Of a DNA stretch of 64,000 bases, positions 34,842 through 43,540 are shown one piece after another. Below the pieces are notes generated by a model. That model searched no databases, was not told the origin of the DNA, and saw only the letters and a program-made list of their open reading frames with translations. Where the stretch lies: assembly GCA_021773645.1 (NCBI GenBank), contig JAJFJU010000012.1, positions 186,001 through 250,000 of the forward strand, in the 5' to 3' direction. This DNA comes from Gammaproteobacteria bacterium. GTDB taxonomy: Bacteria; Pseudomonadota; Gammaproteobacteria; HK1. Numbering within the stretch: position 1 is the stretch's first letter; every line of letters starts with the position of its first letter. The position numbers and the translations under genes were made by a program.

Positions 34842-35581
34842 AAAATTTCCTCGGTGTCATATGTCTGGCGCTAATGATTGGCGGCAGTGGAACGGTGCTA
34901 GCCTCGGGCGGAGGGGTACAACTCCAGAAGGCCCATGTGGATCTCTCGGATACCGCATCCTTGCAGCGCGGGGCAAAGCTTTTCGTCAACTACTGCCTCA
35001 GCTGTCATAGCGCTCACTTCATGCGCTATAACCGCGTGGGTCGGGACCTTGGAATTTCTGAAGAACTGCTGCAAGAGCATCTGATGTTCGCTAGCGACAA
35101 GAGTGGCGAAGTGATGAATGTTGCCATGTCTGTTGAGGATGGCGAACGCTGGTTTGGGGTAGCCCCACCGGATCTGTCAGTCATTGCCCGCTCGCGCGGT
35201 GCCAACTGGCTGTACACCTACTTCCTGTCTTTCTATGAGGACTCAAACCCTTCGCGTCCCTTTGGCGTCAATAATCTGGTTTTCAAGGACGTGGGTATGC
35301 CGCACGTGCTGTGGAAGCTGCAGGGGCGTCAGGTGCCGGTATATGCCGAGGATGAACACGGTAAGAAGCATATCGAGAGCCTGAAGTTGGTGGAGCCAGG
35401 CATCCTGAACGCGGATGAGTATCGCCGTGCCATGCGGGATCTGACTGGTTTTCTGGTCTATGTCGGCGAGCCGGCCAAGCTGGTGCGCTACGGCATCGGT
35501 TTCTGGGTGCTGTTATTCCTAGCGGGATTTTTCTTGCTCACGCGTCTGTTGTACCGGGAATATTGGAAGGACCTACATTAG
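34838..35581 (+). CDS. petC: Cytochrome c1
   Basis: Haem-c subunit of the bc1 complex, 247 aa. Signal peptide (about 1-22), haem motif CLSCH (about residues 49-53), axial Met in VGMPHVLW and a C-terminal membrane anchor (about 215-238). ATG 34838 overlaps the petB stop (ATGA). A terminator hairpin follows, closing the petABC operon. Confidence 0.95.
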   Translation: MKNFLGVICLALMIGGSGTVLASGGGVQLQKAHVDLSDTASLQRGAKLFVNYCLSCHSAHFMRYNRVGRDLGISEELLQEHLMFASDKSGEVMNVAMSVEDGERWFGVAPPDLSVIARSRGANWLYTYFLSFYEDSNPSRPFGVNNLVFKDVGMPHVLWKLQGRQVPVYAEDEHGKKHIESLKLVEPGILNADEYRRAMRDLTGFLVYVGEPAKLVRYGIGFWVLLFLAGFFLLTRLLYREYWKDLH

Positions 35582-35617
35582 TTCCGTTTTCATTTGGAAC
35601 GGAAGCTTTCTTTTTTG
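35582..35617 (+). terminator. Rho-independent terminator after petABC
   Basis: TTCCGTT (35582-35588) pairs with AACGGAA (35598-35604) across a 9-nt loop and is followed by GCTTTCTTTTTTG. Confidence 0.75.
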
Positions 35618-35645
35618 TGTGATTGAATTGAACTAAGGTTTTTTT

Positions 35646-36293
35646 ATGGCGCTCTTGGCTAACCGTCGTTCAATGATGACCCTGTACTCGGACCCTATTG
35701 GGGCTTCGAGTCATGCGGTGCGTTTCGTTCTGGCTGAAAAGGCCATCAAGGTGGAAATCCATCAGGTTGAGGGTGATGAACGCCCCGAAGATCTGCTCGA
35801 TCTGAATCCCTACGATGCGGTGCTTACACTGGTGGATCGGGAGTTGGTGCTATACGAACCTCAGATCATCATGGAGTATCTGGATGAGCGTTTTCCGCAT
35901 CCGCCGTTGATGCCGGTCGATCCGGTCACGCGGGCGCGCAATCGTCTTTATCGCTATCGTATCCAGCGGGATATTTGTGATCTTGCTGTGGCGCTGGAAG
36001 GGGCCAAGGACAAGCAGGCTACGGCCTTGCGTAAGGAGTTGCGTGATCAACTCACTGCCATTGCCCCGATTTTTGCTCAGACCCCTTACTTCATGAGCGA
36101 GGATTATTCCCTGGTTGATTGTTTGCTTGGCCCGGTATTGTGGCGCTTGCCGCACTTAGGCGTTAATCTGCCAGCGCAGGCAGATCCTTTGGTCGACTAC
36201 GCGGAGCGTTTGTTCGAGCGTCCGGCCTTTCGCAGCAGTGTAAGCGCGGATGAAGCAGAGATGCGTGAGGAATACGGGCTGGAACTGGATTAG
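35646..36293 (+). CDS. sspA: Stringent starvation protein A
   Basis: RNA-polymerase-associated protein of glutathione-S-transferase fold used in starvation and stress. The 215-aa protein has the thioredoxin-like N-domain (MTLYSDPIGASSHAVRFVLAEK) and the helical C-domain. Its place directly before sspB and after petABC is the conserved gammaproteobacterial order. Confidence 0.94.
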   Translation: MALLANRRSMMTLYSDPIGASSHAVRFVLAEKAIKVEIHQVEGDERPEDLLDLNPYDAVLTLVDRELVLYEPQIIMEYLDERFPHPPLMPVDPVTRARNRLYRYRIQRDICDLAVALEGAKDKQATALRKELRDQLTAIAPIFAQTPYFMSEDYSLVDCLLGPVLWRLPHLGVNLPAQADPLVDYAERLFERPAFRSSVSADEAEMREEYGLELD

Positions 36294-36330
36294 CCAGTAA
36301 ACTCTTTTCATCTGCTCTTGATAGCTCCCA

Positions 36331-36720
36331 ATGACCCCCAACCGACCCTATCTCATTAGGGCTATTCACGAGTGGATTCTCGATAACGAGCTGACACCGC
36401 AACTTATCGTTGATGCCGAGATGGAGGGGGTCAGTATCCCGCCCGGCTATGCCGTTGATGGCAAGATTGTCCTCAATGTTTCCACCAGTGCCACTCAGGG
36501 CCTGGAATTATCCAATGAGGGCGTGTGTTTCAGCGCTCGTTTCGGAGGTAAACCCTACCCTATCGATGTGCCAGTTCGGGCTATTCTTGCCATCTATGCA
36601 CGGGAAAATGGGCGCGGATTGGAATTCAAGGATGCGGATTTTGATGATGACGAGCCGCCTCCAGAGTCTCCTAAAACTGATGATCGGGCACCCCCGCCCT
36701 ACTTGCGAATAGTGAAGTAA
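36331..36720 (+). CDS. sspB: ClpXP protease specificity-enhancing factor
   Basis: Adaptor that delivers ssrA-tagged proteins to ClpXP. The 129-aa protein has the SspB fold (RPYLIRAIHEWILDN..., VPVRAILAIYARENGRGLEF) followed by an acidic flexible linker and the C-terminal ClpX-binding motif PPYLRIVK. It lies 37 nt after sspA and is co-transcribed. Confidence 0.95.
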   Translation: MTPNRPYLIRAIHEWILDNELTPQLIVDAEMEGVSIPPGYAVDGKIVLNVSTSATQGLELSNEGVCFSARFGGKPYPIDVPVRAILAIYARENGRGLEFKDADFDDDEPPPESPKTDDRAPPPYLRIVK

Positions 36721-36775
36721 CTCACTCTGTAAGCTGTTGTCTCCCCACTGCTTTCTAAGCTACCTTCTCTGACAG

Positions 36776-36934
36776 GGAATCTCTGATTTATTCTGGGCGA
36801 AGTAGATTTTGATTCAAAATGCTCAGATTTGAGGCGCCGATCGCACGTAATAGTTAGCTATTGCGAAGATCGGTAACGAAAAATCTGGACATTTTGGGCA
36901 CAAGATACGAGTTCACGAATAGATCAGAGATTCC
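36776..36934. repeat. 159-nt MITE-like long hairpin element
   Basis: The terminal arms match at 17 of 18 positions (36776-36793 against 36917-36934; GGAATCTCTGAT.. facing ..ATCAGAGATTCC). Inside, CAAAATG..CAGATTT (36815-36830) pairs with 36881-36896 at 14 of 16, CCGATC (36837-36842) with GATCGG (36868-36873), and GTAATAG (36847-36853) with CTATTGC (36858-36864) around a TTAG loop. It occupies the 231-nt gap between sspB and the macrodomain gene. No coding frame of note. Confidence 0.85.
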
Positions 36935-36951
36935 TTAGAGAGGGTAATCCC

Positions 36952-37449
36952 ATGATTAAAGTTCTGGTTGCAGATATCACTAGGCTGCGGGTAGATGCCG
37001 TCGTTAACGCCGCTAATTCCTCCTTGTTGGGTGGCGGTGGCGTCGATGGGGCGATACATCGGGCCGCTGGTCCTGAATTACTCAAGGCCTGTCGTGCCCT
37101 GCACGGCTGCGCTACCGGAGAGGCAAAGATCACGCCGGCCTTTAACCTTCCCGCTCACTGGGTGATTCATACCGTTGGTCCTGTATGGCACAACGGTACA
37201 GAAGGTGAGCCCCGGTTATTGGAAAATTGCTATCGCAACTCCCTGGAACTCGCGCTTGAAAACGGCGCCCAGAGTATTGCCTTTCCAGCTATTAGTACGG
37301 GTATATATGGCTATCCTAAGGCACAGGCGGTAGCCATAGCCTGTGCGCTAATGGGCGAATATATGGCGCGCTTTAAATCGATAACTGCTTGCTGTTTTAG
37401 CGAGGGTGATGCGAGTTTGTATCGAAGAGAGTTGGGTGGGGGAATTTGA
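36952..37449 (+). CDS. Macrodomain protein (ADP-ribose-binding, YmdB-like)
   Basis: A 165-aa stand-alone macrodomain. It shows the ADP-ribose-binding motifs [21 protein letters not shown] and [10 protein letters not shown], as in O-acetyl-ADP-ribose deacetylases such as YmdB. Expected to remove or bind ADP-ribose groups; the physiological substrate is unknown. ATG 36952 follows GAGAGGG. It follows the long-hairpin element and is not part of the usual backbone order, so it may be accessory. Confidence 0.88.
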   Translation: MIKVLVADITRLRVDAVVNAANSSLLGGGGVDGAIHRAAGPELLKACRALHGCATGEAKITPAFNLPAHWVIHTVGPVWHNGTEGEPRLLENCYRNSLELALENGAQSIAFPAISTGIYGYPKAQAVAIACALMGEYMARFKSITACCFSEGDASLYRRELGGGI

Positions 37450-37492
37450 GTTTGGCATACCCCCATCCCTAGGGGTGCGCCGCATCTGTTCC

Positions 37493-38065
37493 CTACCGAT
37501 ATTCGAATAGTTTGACGACGCGTTGGACTCCAGATATCTGGCGGGCCAGTTCCGTTGCGGCCTCGGCTTCAGCCTGGCTTACCAGGCCGAGGAGATAGAC
37601 GATTCCACGCTCGGTAACCACCTTTACCCGGATGGCTGTCACCGCCTTAGCCTGAAGCAGGCTGGCCTTTAATTTGCTGGTAATCCAAGTGTCGCTGGAG
37701 CGGGCTAGCAGGGAGCTGGGCGCGGCAAGGGCCGTTTCATCATGGACTTGGCGAACCTTTTCGATGCCCCCCGCGAGGGCTACTGCTCGGCGTTTGAGAT
37801 TCTCCTCGGGAATCTCACCACTTAGCAATACGATGTTGTTGTAGCTGGTGACATTGATATGGCTGCGTTTCCATAGCGTTTTATCTTTATGGAAGGCATC
37901 AATCGTCTTGAATTCAATAAGCTGGTCATCGACCAGGGTCCCGGTAGTACGCCGGTCGAGGACTACCGTGGTACTACCACCCGCGGCACCGACAGCGCCC
38001 GCAGCACAACCTTGTAACTGCCAACTCAGGATCCCCAATACAGCGATGTACAGTATATTTTTCAT
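37493..38065 (-). CDS. dolP: BON-domain outer-membrane lipoprotein DolP
   Basis: A 190-aa lipoprotein (lipobox LQGC near residue 20) with two BON domains (about 45-110 and 120-190), as in DolP (YraP), which supports outer-membrane integrity and the BAM complex. An AAGGAG lies just before ATG 38065. It is read together with yraN and lpoA on the minus strand. Confidence 0.92.
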   Translation of the reverse strand: MKNILYIAVLGILSWQLQGCAAGAVGAAGGSTTVVLDRRTTGTLVDDQLIEFKTIDAFHKDKTLWKRSHINVTSYNNIVLLSGEIPEENLKRRAVALAGGIEKVRQVHDETALAAPSSLLARSSDTWITSKLKASLLQAKAVTAIRVKVVTERGIVYLLGLVSQAEAEAATELARQISGVQRVVKLFEYR

Positions 38066-38086
38066 GCGTGTGTACTCCTTTATTTC

Positions 38087-38446
38087 TTAGGCCTCAAAGG
38101 CATTTTCGATCCAGTCGATTTCAGCGCTACCTAGCTGGCCAGAAACGGATATAACATCAAAGCGGCAGGGGGGAGGCAGATCGCCCTGGCCACGTAAGAA
38201 ATAGCTCGCTGTAGCCACAAGTTTTTGTTGCTTGCGGTAATCCACGCTGGCCGCGCCACTACCAAAGCCACTGCGGCGACGATAGCGTACTTCAACAAAG
38301 ACCAGACTTTCCTGGTCTTTCATCACAAGATCGATCTCCCCCAAACGGCAGTGAAAATTACGCTCTAGCAGATCTAGCCCCTGCTTCTCGAGGAAGGCCA
38401 AGGCCAGGTTTTCGGCCTCGGCACCCCGTTCTGCCGCGGTATTCAC
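38087..38446 (-). CDS. yraN: UPF0102 family protein YraN
   Basis: A 119-aa protein with a restriction-endonuclease-like core: GEIDLVMKD and FVEVRYRRR hold the usual acidic residues. The function is not established; nuclease activity has been suggested for relatives. Its start overlaps the lpoA stop by 4 nt. gmhA, usually next to it in Pseudomonas, is absent. Confidence 0.92.
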   Translation of the reverse strand: MNTAAERGAEAENLALAFLEKQGLDLLERNFHCRLGEIDLVMKDQESLVFVEVRYRRRSGFGSGAASVDYRKQQKLVATASYFLRGQGDLPPPCRFDVISVSGQLGSAEIDWIENAFEA

Positions 38447-40338
38447 CGTGCTGCTTCATTCAGCAAGCGGGGCAGGCCGCGGACGAATTTAGCCCACGAC
38501 AGGGTGCGTCGGATTCGGCGATTTTCAGTAACGCCAAGACGTCCACTAAGGCCGGGAAACTCAGTCCCGGACTGGGCGTGCAGGCGTCCTAGATGGGGGA
38601 TAATGTTGTAGGCATCAATGCCGAAGGCATAGAGTCGCGATAAGGTTGGAAAGGTCTCTGGCCAAGTGGTGTGCAGACGCTGGTGTAGTGGCTTCTCTTC
38701 CGCCTGAAGTGCCCAGGGCATGTCGGCAAAGCGTATGCCGTTTAGATCGCGGTCAAGGCGTGGCTCGCTAAGCCCGCTATAGCTGTGAGAGGTGGCATAG
38801 ATCGGCAGACGTGAGGCGTGGTGAAACTTGAGTTGTGGGCGCAGTTGTCGGGCCTCGGCGGGGTAGGCGGCAAGGAAGACAAAGTCCACATCCTCGCGTG
38901 GCCGGGTCTCGTATTTAAGCTCCGGCCCCAGCAGTTTCTGGAGGCGGCGGCGGCGGCGTTCACTGTCGTCAATGTTCAACAACTGGGCAACGGGCTTGGA
39001 CATATCCTGGGCGCTGGCGGTATAACGCTGGCTTTCAATGAGGACACCCCCAAGCTCGGTCCAGGCGGCACTGAAGCTGGCAAGCACACGGCTGCCCCAA
39101 TTTCCGGATGGCACCAGCATCGCGGCACGGCCGTGGCCATCAAACCAGGCCCGTTCAGCGACCTGTCGAGCCTCGTCTTCAGGAGAGAGGGCGAATAGAT
39201 AGAGATTTTCAGCTGCAGGAGCCAAGGCACCACCGCCATTTATTTGCCCTCCCGATGGTGGATAGTTGAGAGCCAGTGTAGCCAGGGCTAGTGGGGCTAA
39301 ATTTTCCAGTTCCTGTACGCGTTCCCTTCGTAGCGGCCCGACGACAAAATCGGCTCCCGCGGCCCTTGCCTGGGCATAGAGATTGGCCAGCTCTGCGTTA
39401 TGGCTGTCATACAGACTGATGATGGGCCGGGTCTCCAGGCCTTCCTCAAACCAGGCACTGACGAAGCCGTCACGTATGGCTGCTGCTGCGGTGGCAAAGG
39501 GGCCCGTGAGCGGCAGTAGCAGGGCGACATGTTGGCGCGATATAACCGCTACGGCGTTGGCACGGGCTAGCTCCGGAATTAGTTCCAGGTGAGCGCTATG
39601 TTCGGGCCAGGTGCTGGTCCAAGCGGCAAGTGCCTGCACAAAACTTTGTGGCTCATCCAGATAGCGTTTGTTAATGCTGGCCAATGCTATCCAGCCGCCG
39701 AGGGGATCTGGTGATGGTAGTTGTGCATACTCCAGCGCGGTGGCCGTCAGGCGGGAAAGGGCATCCCAGAGGATGCGTCGGTTTTCCATGCGTTCTTCTG
39801 GACTGAGGAGGAATTCCCCCAGAGCGACGCGCTCACGTGCGACTTCCAAGTGGTTGCCAGTGCTTGCATAGGCCCTGGCACGCAGGCGATGAAACCAGGC
39901 TCGGTATGAAGGCTCTTGGCTGAGGGCCAGTTCCGGGTTCAGCAGGCTGAGCACTTGGTCTGTGCGGTGACGGGCGAGGGCAACTCGGGCAGATAGAATT
40001 TGGTGGCGGGCGCGTTGGCTACGAGAGAGGCTATGAGGGTCTATTTCCAGCACTATACCCTCAGCGCCCGGGATGTTTTCCAGCGCTAGCCAAGCCTCGG
40101 CAGCGGACAGACGGTAATTATTACTGGTTGCTACAGAGGCCGATTCAGCCAAGCGCAACCAGGTTGCAGCGGCGCGGGCGTAAGCACCTTCGGCATAGAG
40201 ATTGCGCGCGGCATAATCGTCGCCAATGGGCTCGCCCCCCAGTGGCTTTTGCGAGGGCATCTCGGCACAGCCACTGAGCAGCAGCATCAGCACAGAAAAT
40301 AATAAGCGCCAGCGCGCGCCAGAGGGGAAATAATGCAT
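38443..40338 (-). CDS. lpoA: Penicillin-binding protein activator LpoA
   Basis: Outer-membrane lipoprotein that activates PBP1a. From ATG 40338, about 631 aa: signal with lipobox LLLSGC, an N-terminal TPR-like helical region (to about 250) and a C-terminal type I periplasmic-binding-protein fold (from about 275, HVALLLPLTGPFATAAAAI). The frame extends to 40389 but that would overlap the divergent rsmI start. Typical place next to yraN and opposite rsmI. Confidence 0.92.
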   Translation of the reverse strand: MHYFPSGARWRLLFSVLMLLLSGCAEMPSQKPLGGEPIGDDYAARNLYAEGAYARAAATWLRLAESASVATSNNYRLSAAEAWLALENIPGAEGIVLEIDPHSLSRSQRARHQILSARVALARHRTDQVLSLLNPELALSQEPSYRAWFHRLRARAYASTGNHLEVARERVALGEFLLSPEERMENRRILWDALSRLTATALEYAQLPSPDPLGGWIALASINKRYLDEPQSFVQALAAWTSTWPEHSAHLELIPELARANAVAVISRQHVALLLPLTGPFATAAAAIRDGFVSAWFEEGLETRPIISLYDSHNAELANLYAQARAAGADFVVGPLRRERVQELENLAPLALATLALNYPPSGGQINGGGALAPAAENLYLFALSPEDEARQVAERAWFDGHGRAAMLVPSGNWGSRVLASFSAAWTELGGVLIESQRYTASAQDMSKPVAQLLNIDDSERRRRRLQKLLGPELKYETRPREDVDFVFLAAYPAEARQLRPQLKFHHASRLPIYATSHSYSGLSEPRLDRDLNGIRFADMPWALQAEEKPLHQRLHTTWPETFPTLSRLYAFGIDAYNIIPHLGRLHAQSGTEFPGLSGRLGVTENRRIRRTLSWAKFVRGLPRLLNEAAR

Positions 40339-40367
40339 CGCGGCGAGTATCTGTTGCAGTCTATAGT

Positions 40368-41216
40368 GTGTCAATGACAGCGGGCGCACTCTATATCGTC
40401 TCTACCCCCATCGGTAACCTGGGGGATATTAGTCAGCGTGCCCTGGATACGCTGGCGGCGGTGGATCTGGTGCTTGCCGAGGACACCCGGCGTAGTGGAC
40501 GATTACTCGGCCACTACGGTATACGCACCCCCTTAATGGCGTTGCACGAGCATAACGAGCGGGCCTTGGTCGACAAGCTGAGTAAGCGACTGCAGGCGGG
40601 TGAACAAATGGCGCTGATCTCGGATGCCGGCACTCCGTTGATCAGCGATCCCGGCTTTTTACTGGTGCGGGAGCTGACCCAGCAGGGCGCGCGGGTGGTG
40701 CCTATTCCTGGGCCAAGCGCGGTTATTTGCGCCCTCTCAGTGGCCGGTTTACCCACGGACCGTTTTGTCTTTGAAGGTTTTCTGCCAGCCCGCGCCCAGG
40801 CCCGTGAAACGCGTCTGCAAGAACTTTCCCGAGAGACCCGTACGCTGGTTTTTTATGAGGCCCCACACCGGGCATTGGATACTCTACAAGCACTGGCTAA
40901 GGTCTTTGGCCCCGAGCGCTTGGCCACGGTAATGCGTGAATTAACCAAGGCCTACGAAACCCTGCGTCACGGTGAGTTGCAGGTGCTAAGTACCTGGCTG
41001 CATGAGGAACCCGCCCAGCAGCGCGGCGAATTTGTCATTGTGGTGGCGGGTGCGCCAGTAGAGGAGGCTGAGGGTGATGAGGCGGTCAGGGAAACCCTGC
41101 AACTGTTGCTGGAGGAGTTGCCGCTCAGCCGAGCAGTAGACTTGGCCGTTCGCCTAAGTGGTGAGAAACGTAACCGTATCTACCGCATAGCCTTAGCTTT
41201 ACAACAATCGTCGTAG
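40368..41216 (+). CDS. rsmI: 16S rRNA (cytidine-1402-2'-O) methyltransferase
   Basis: Methylates the ribose of C1402 in 16S rRNA with S-adenosylmethionine. The 282-aa tetrapyrrole-methylase-fold protein has YIVSTPIGNLGDIS, LAEDTRRSGRLL, ISDAGTPLISDPG and VPIPGPSAVICAL. GTG 40368 or ATG 40374 may be used. It is divergent from lpoA; rnpB follows. Confidence 0.95.
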   Translation: MSMTAGALYIVSTPIGNLGDISQRALDTLAAVDLVLAEDTRRSGRLLGHYGIRTPLMALHEHNERALVDKLSKRLQAGEQMALISDAGTPLISDPGFLLVRELTQQGARVVPIPGPSAVICALSVAGLPTDRFVFEGFLPARAQARETRLQELSRETRTLVFYEAPHRALDTLQALAKVFGPERLATVMRELTKAYETLRHGELQVLSTWLHEEPAQQRGEFVIVVAGAPVEEAEGDEAVRETLQLLLEELPLSRAVDLAVRLSGEKRNRIYRIALALQQSS

Positions 41217-41257
41217 GCCGCTTGCATCTGCTGTGGGCAGGCTCCAGACTCCGCATC

Positions 41258-41632
41258 GGAAGTCGGCTGGGCAGTCGCTTCATCGCTCACGCGGTGGGGA
41301 GGAAAGTCCGGGCTCCGCAGGGCAGGGTGCCAGGTAACGCCTGGGGGATGTAAATCCACGGAAAGTGCCACAGAAAATATACCGCCATCGGCCTTTGGGC
41401 TGGTGGTAAGGGTGAAATGGTGCGGTAAGAGCGCACCGCGCCGTTGGCAACAACGGTGGCAGGGTAAACCCCACCCGGAGCAAGACCAAATAGGGGAGCA
41501 CATTGCGCTTTGGCGCGAGAAGGCGCGGCCCGCGCTGGCTCCCGGGTAGGTTGCTTGAGGCGTACGGCGACGTGCGTCCCAGATGAATGACTGTTCCCGA
41601 CAGAACCCGGCTTACAGGCCGACTTCCACTTC
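41258..41632 (+). ncRNA. rnpB: RNase P RNA (type A)
   Basis: Catalytic RNA of RNase P. Diagnostic stretches are GAGGAAAGTCCGGGCTCC, GGGTGCCAGGTAACGCCTGG, GGTAAGAGCGCACCG, CCGGAGCAAGACCAAATAGG, GGTAGGTTGCTTGAGG and GATGAATGACTGTTC...ACAGAACCCGGCTTA. The ends pair (GAAGTCGGC near 41259 with GCCGACTTC near 41619). Frames read across it on the minus strand are not genes. The location between rsmI and mraZ is conserved. Confidence 0.97.
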
Positions 41633-41640
41633 ACACTTCG

Positions 41641-41676
41641 ATTCGGGGGCAGAACATGCCCCCGAATACTATTTTT
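41641..41676 (+). terminator. Rho-independent terminator of rnpB
   Basis: ATTCGGGGGCA (41641-41651) and TGCCCCCGAAT (41657-41667) form a perfect 11-bp stem with the loop GAACA, followed by ACTATTTTT. The remaining gap to 41838 shows no gene. Confidence 0.93.
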
Positions 41677-41838
41677 CCCACGGCAATATCCGTTGATTTC
41701 AGCAACACTTAATGCAATTTATTAAGTATCTAAGTCAACCTAATGATCCTGCTGGACGTTCCTTCCGTAAAACCACATAAAACCTGCTGTTATTGCGCTA
41801 AGTCATTGTCTGGAAAGAAAGATTTGTGATCTCCCGGC

Positions 41839-41868
41839 TTGACACTCGGGGAAATCTGCACCCATAAT
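41839..41868 (+). promoter_or_regulatory. Main dcw (mra) promoter
   Basis: Consensus -35 TTGACA (41839-41844), an 18-nt spacer and CATAAT (41863-41868), just upstream of the MraZ boxes. Confidence 0.75.
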
Positions 41869-41877
41869 CGCTTCTGG

Positions 41878-41902
41878 TGGGGAATTGTGGGGAAAATTGG
41901 AT
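41878..41902 (+). promoter_or_regulatory. MraZ-binding repeats
   Basis: Three direct repeats at 10-nt spacing: TGGGGAATTG, TGGGGAAAAT and a weaker TGGAT. MraZ in other bacteria binds such TGGG-type repeats at its own promoter, so autorepression of the dcw operon is likely. Confidence 0.7.
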
Positions 41903-41923
41903 CTCCACATATAACAAATGGGG

Positions 41924-42388
41924 ATGGCGGTGTTCCGAGGCGAAAGCACGCTCAACATGGATAACAAGGGACGGCTTGCCGTACCGCGACGTTACCGTGC
42001 CCAGCTGGGGGAGATGTGTGGTGGGGCGCTGGTGGTCACCATCAGTCTCCTCAATCGTTGTTTGGTGGTCTATCCCTTTAGCCACTGGCAGGACATCGAA
42101 CAGGAATTAAAGAACCTTCCCGCGCTGGATCGCAAGGCCCAGGCCATTCGCCATCTACTGATTGGCCATGCCACCGAGTGTGAACTCGATGGTCAGGGAC
42201 GCATTCTCGTGAGCCAATCACTGCGCGAATTCGCGAATCTGGAAAAGCGCGTGAAAATGATTGGTCAGGCCGGAAAATTTGAGCTTTGGAATGAACAGGC
42301 CTGGGCTGATCAGCGAGACGAGTTGCTGGCCGATGTGGGTGCATTGCTCGCCGAGCCTTCGGATGAATTACGTGCATTAGTACTTTAG
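41924..42388 (+). CDS. mraZ: Transcriptional regulator MraZ
   Basis: DNA-binding regulator at the head of the dcw cluster, with two AbrB-like domains (FRGESTLNMDNKGRLAVPRRYR and ATECELDGQGRILVSQSLR), each with the DxxGR motif. The start is uncertain: ATG 41918, ATG 41924 and GTG 41930 are in frame, and the family usually begins MFRG, which would favour 41930. ATG 41924 is given as a compromise, about 154 aa. A hairpin array separates it from rsmH. Confidence 0.93.
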   Translation: MAVFRGESTLNMDNKGRLAVPRRYRAQLGEMCGGALVVTISLLNRCLVVYPFSHWQDIEQELKNLPALDRKAQAIRHLLIGHATECELDGQGRILVSQSLREFANLEKRVKMIGQAGKFELWNEQAWADQRDELLADVGALLAEPSDELRALVL

Positions 42389-42392
42389 TGAA

Positions 42393-42536
42393 GCCCTGAT
42401 TAATACATCCATGAATTATCAGGGCAAGCACAAGGCAAAATGCGATTTTACCTTGTGCTCCATTTTCAATGGCTTAGGCGCCATCAAAAATGGCAGCACA
42501 TCCTTGTGCTGCCGAAACTCTGTTTAATCAGAGTTT
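42393..42536. repeat. Five consecutive hairpins between mraZ and rsmH
   Basis: Almost every base is paired. H1 42393-42425: GCCCTGAT..ATCAGGGC, inner CAT-CC-ATG. H2 42427-42459: 14 of 15 pairs with the loop GCG. H3 42460-42493: 12 of 14 pairs with a 6-nt loop. H4 42492-42513: GGCAGCACA-TCCT-TGTGCTGCC, perfect. H5 42515-42536: AAACTCTG-TTTAAT-CAGAGTTT, perfect and followed by TCTTAG. The outer ends CCCTGATTAAT and TTTAATCAGAG are themselves inverted copies. Confidence 0.9.
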
Positions 42537-42571
42537 TCTTAGACCGTAGCTGATACGGGAGGAATGGCCGG

Positions 42572-43540
42572 ATGGTAGAGCAGGCGCTGGTGCATGTGCC
42601 GGTCATGATGGAGGAGGTGCTGCGGCTGCTGGCACCGAGACCGGGTGGCACTTATCTGGATTGTACCTTTGGCCACGGTGGTCACAGTCGCGCATTGCTG
42701 AACTTGGTTGGTGAAAAGGGGCGGGTGATGGCCATGGACAGGGACCCGTGGGCGGTAACCGAAGGGCAGCGACTGGCGGCGGTTGAGTCACGCTTTTCTA
42801 TTACGCGTAGTGCCTTTTCTGATCTGGATACGGTGGCCAGTGCATGCGAGATAGTCGGGAAGGTAGATGGTGCGCTGTTTGATCTCGGGGTTTGTTCCAG
42901 CCAGTTGGATGAGGCCGAACGTGGCTTTAGCTTTCGTGGCGACGGCCCTCTGGATATGCGTATGGATCCGGAGACCGGCATCAGTGCTTGCCAGTGGTTG
43001 GCGAGAGCCCCTGAGCGGGATATTTCCCACGTTATTAAAGATTTTGGTGAGGAGCGTTACGCCCGTCGTATCGCCCGTGCCATTGTTTCGGCCCGCAGTG
43101 AGGAGGCCATTGAGACCACTGCACAGCTGGCAGAAATCGTACGTCGGGCTGTGCCTTCACCGAAGCGAAGCCCTGCTAGTCGCCGCCGAGGTGCCGCGTT
43201 GATACATCCCGCTACTCGTACCTTTCAGGCGATACGCATCTATATCAATCGGGAGCTCGAAGAAGTGGAGTCGGCGCTGCACAAGGTGGTGGAGGTGCTT
43301 GCTCCCGGCGGTCATTTGGCGGTGATTAGTTTTCATTCCCTTGAGGATCGCATCGTCAAACGCTTCATGCGCGATCAATCGCGCCCGCCGCGGGCCCCTC
43401 GTGGCCTGCCTTTGCCGGAGCCGGTAGCACCCCCCGCCCTTAGATTGCTGGGCAAGCTGCAACGTCCGGGGTCGGCTGAGATCGCGGTTAATCCACGTGC
43501 CCGCAGTGCCTTGTTGCGGGGGGCAGAAAAATGCGCCTGA
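42572..43540 (+). CDS. rsmH: 16S rRNA (cytosine-1402-N4) methyltransferase
   Basis: Methylates N4 of C1402, the same nucleotide modified by RsmI encoded just upstream. The 322-aa (MraW) protein has HVPVMMEEVL, the SAM loop DCTFGHGGHSRALL, DLGVCSSQLDEAERGFSF and SFHSLEDRIVKRFM. GGGAGG lies about 10 nt before ATG 42572. It overlaps ftsL by 10 nt. Confidence 0.96.
   Translation: MVEQALVHVPVMMEEVLRLLAPRPGGTYLDCTFGHGGHSRALLNLVGEKGRVMAMDRDPWAVTEGQRLAAVESRFSITRSAFSDLDTVASACEIVGKVDGALFDLGVCSSQLDEAERGFSFRGDGPLDMRMDPETGISACQWLARAPERDISHVIKDFGEERYARRIARAIVSARSEEAIETTAQLAEIVRRAVPSPKRSPASRRRGAALIHPATRTFQAIRIYINRELEEVESALHKVVEVLAPGGHLAVISFHSLEDRIVKRFMRDQSRPPRAPRGLPLPEPVAPPALRLLGKLQRPGSAEIAVNPRARSALLRGAEKCA

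Noticed and set aside
41180-41634. Minus-strand frames of 73-115 codons across 41.2-41.6 kb
   Set aside because: They are antisense readings of the RNase P RNA gene, a well-known source of false proteins.
42515-42540. Hairpin H5 as an ordinary rho-independent terminator of mraZ
   Set aside because: Its stem is AT-rich and the following TCTTAG has only a short T stretch, and the downstream division genes have no clear promoter, so it is kept as part of the hairpin array rather than called a terminator.
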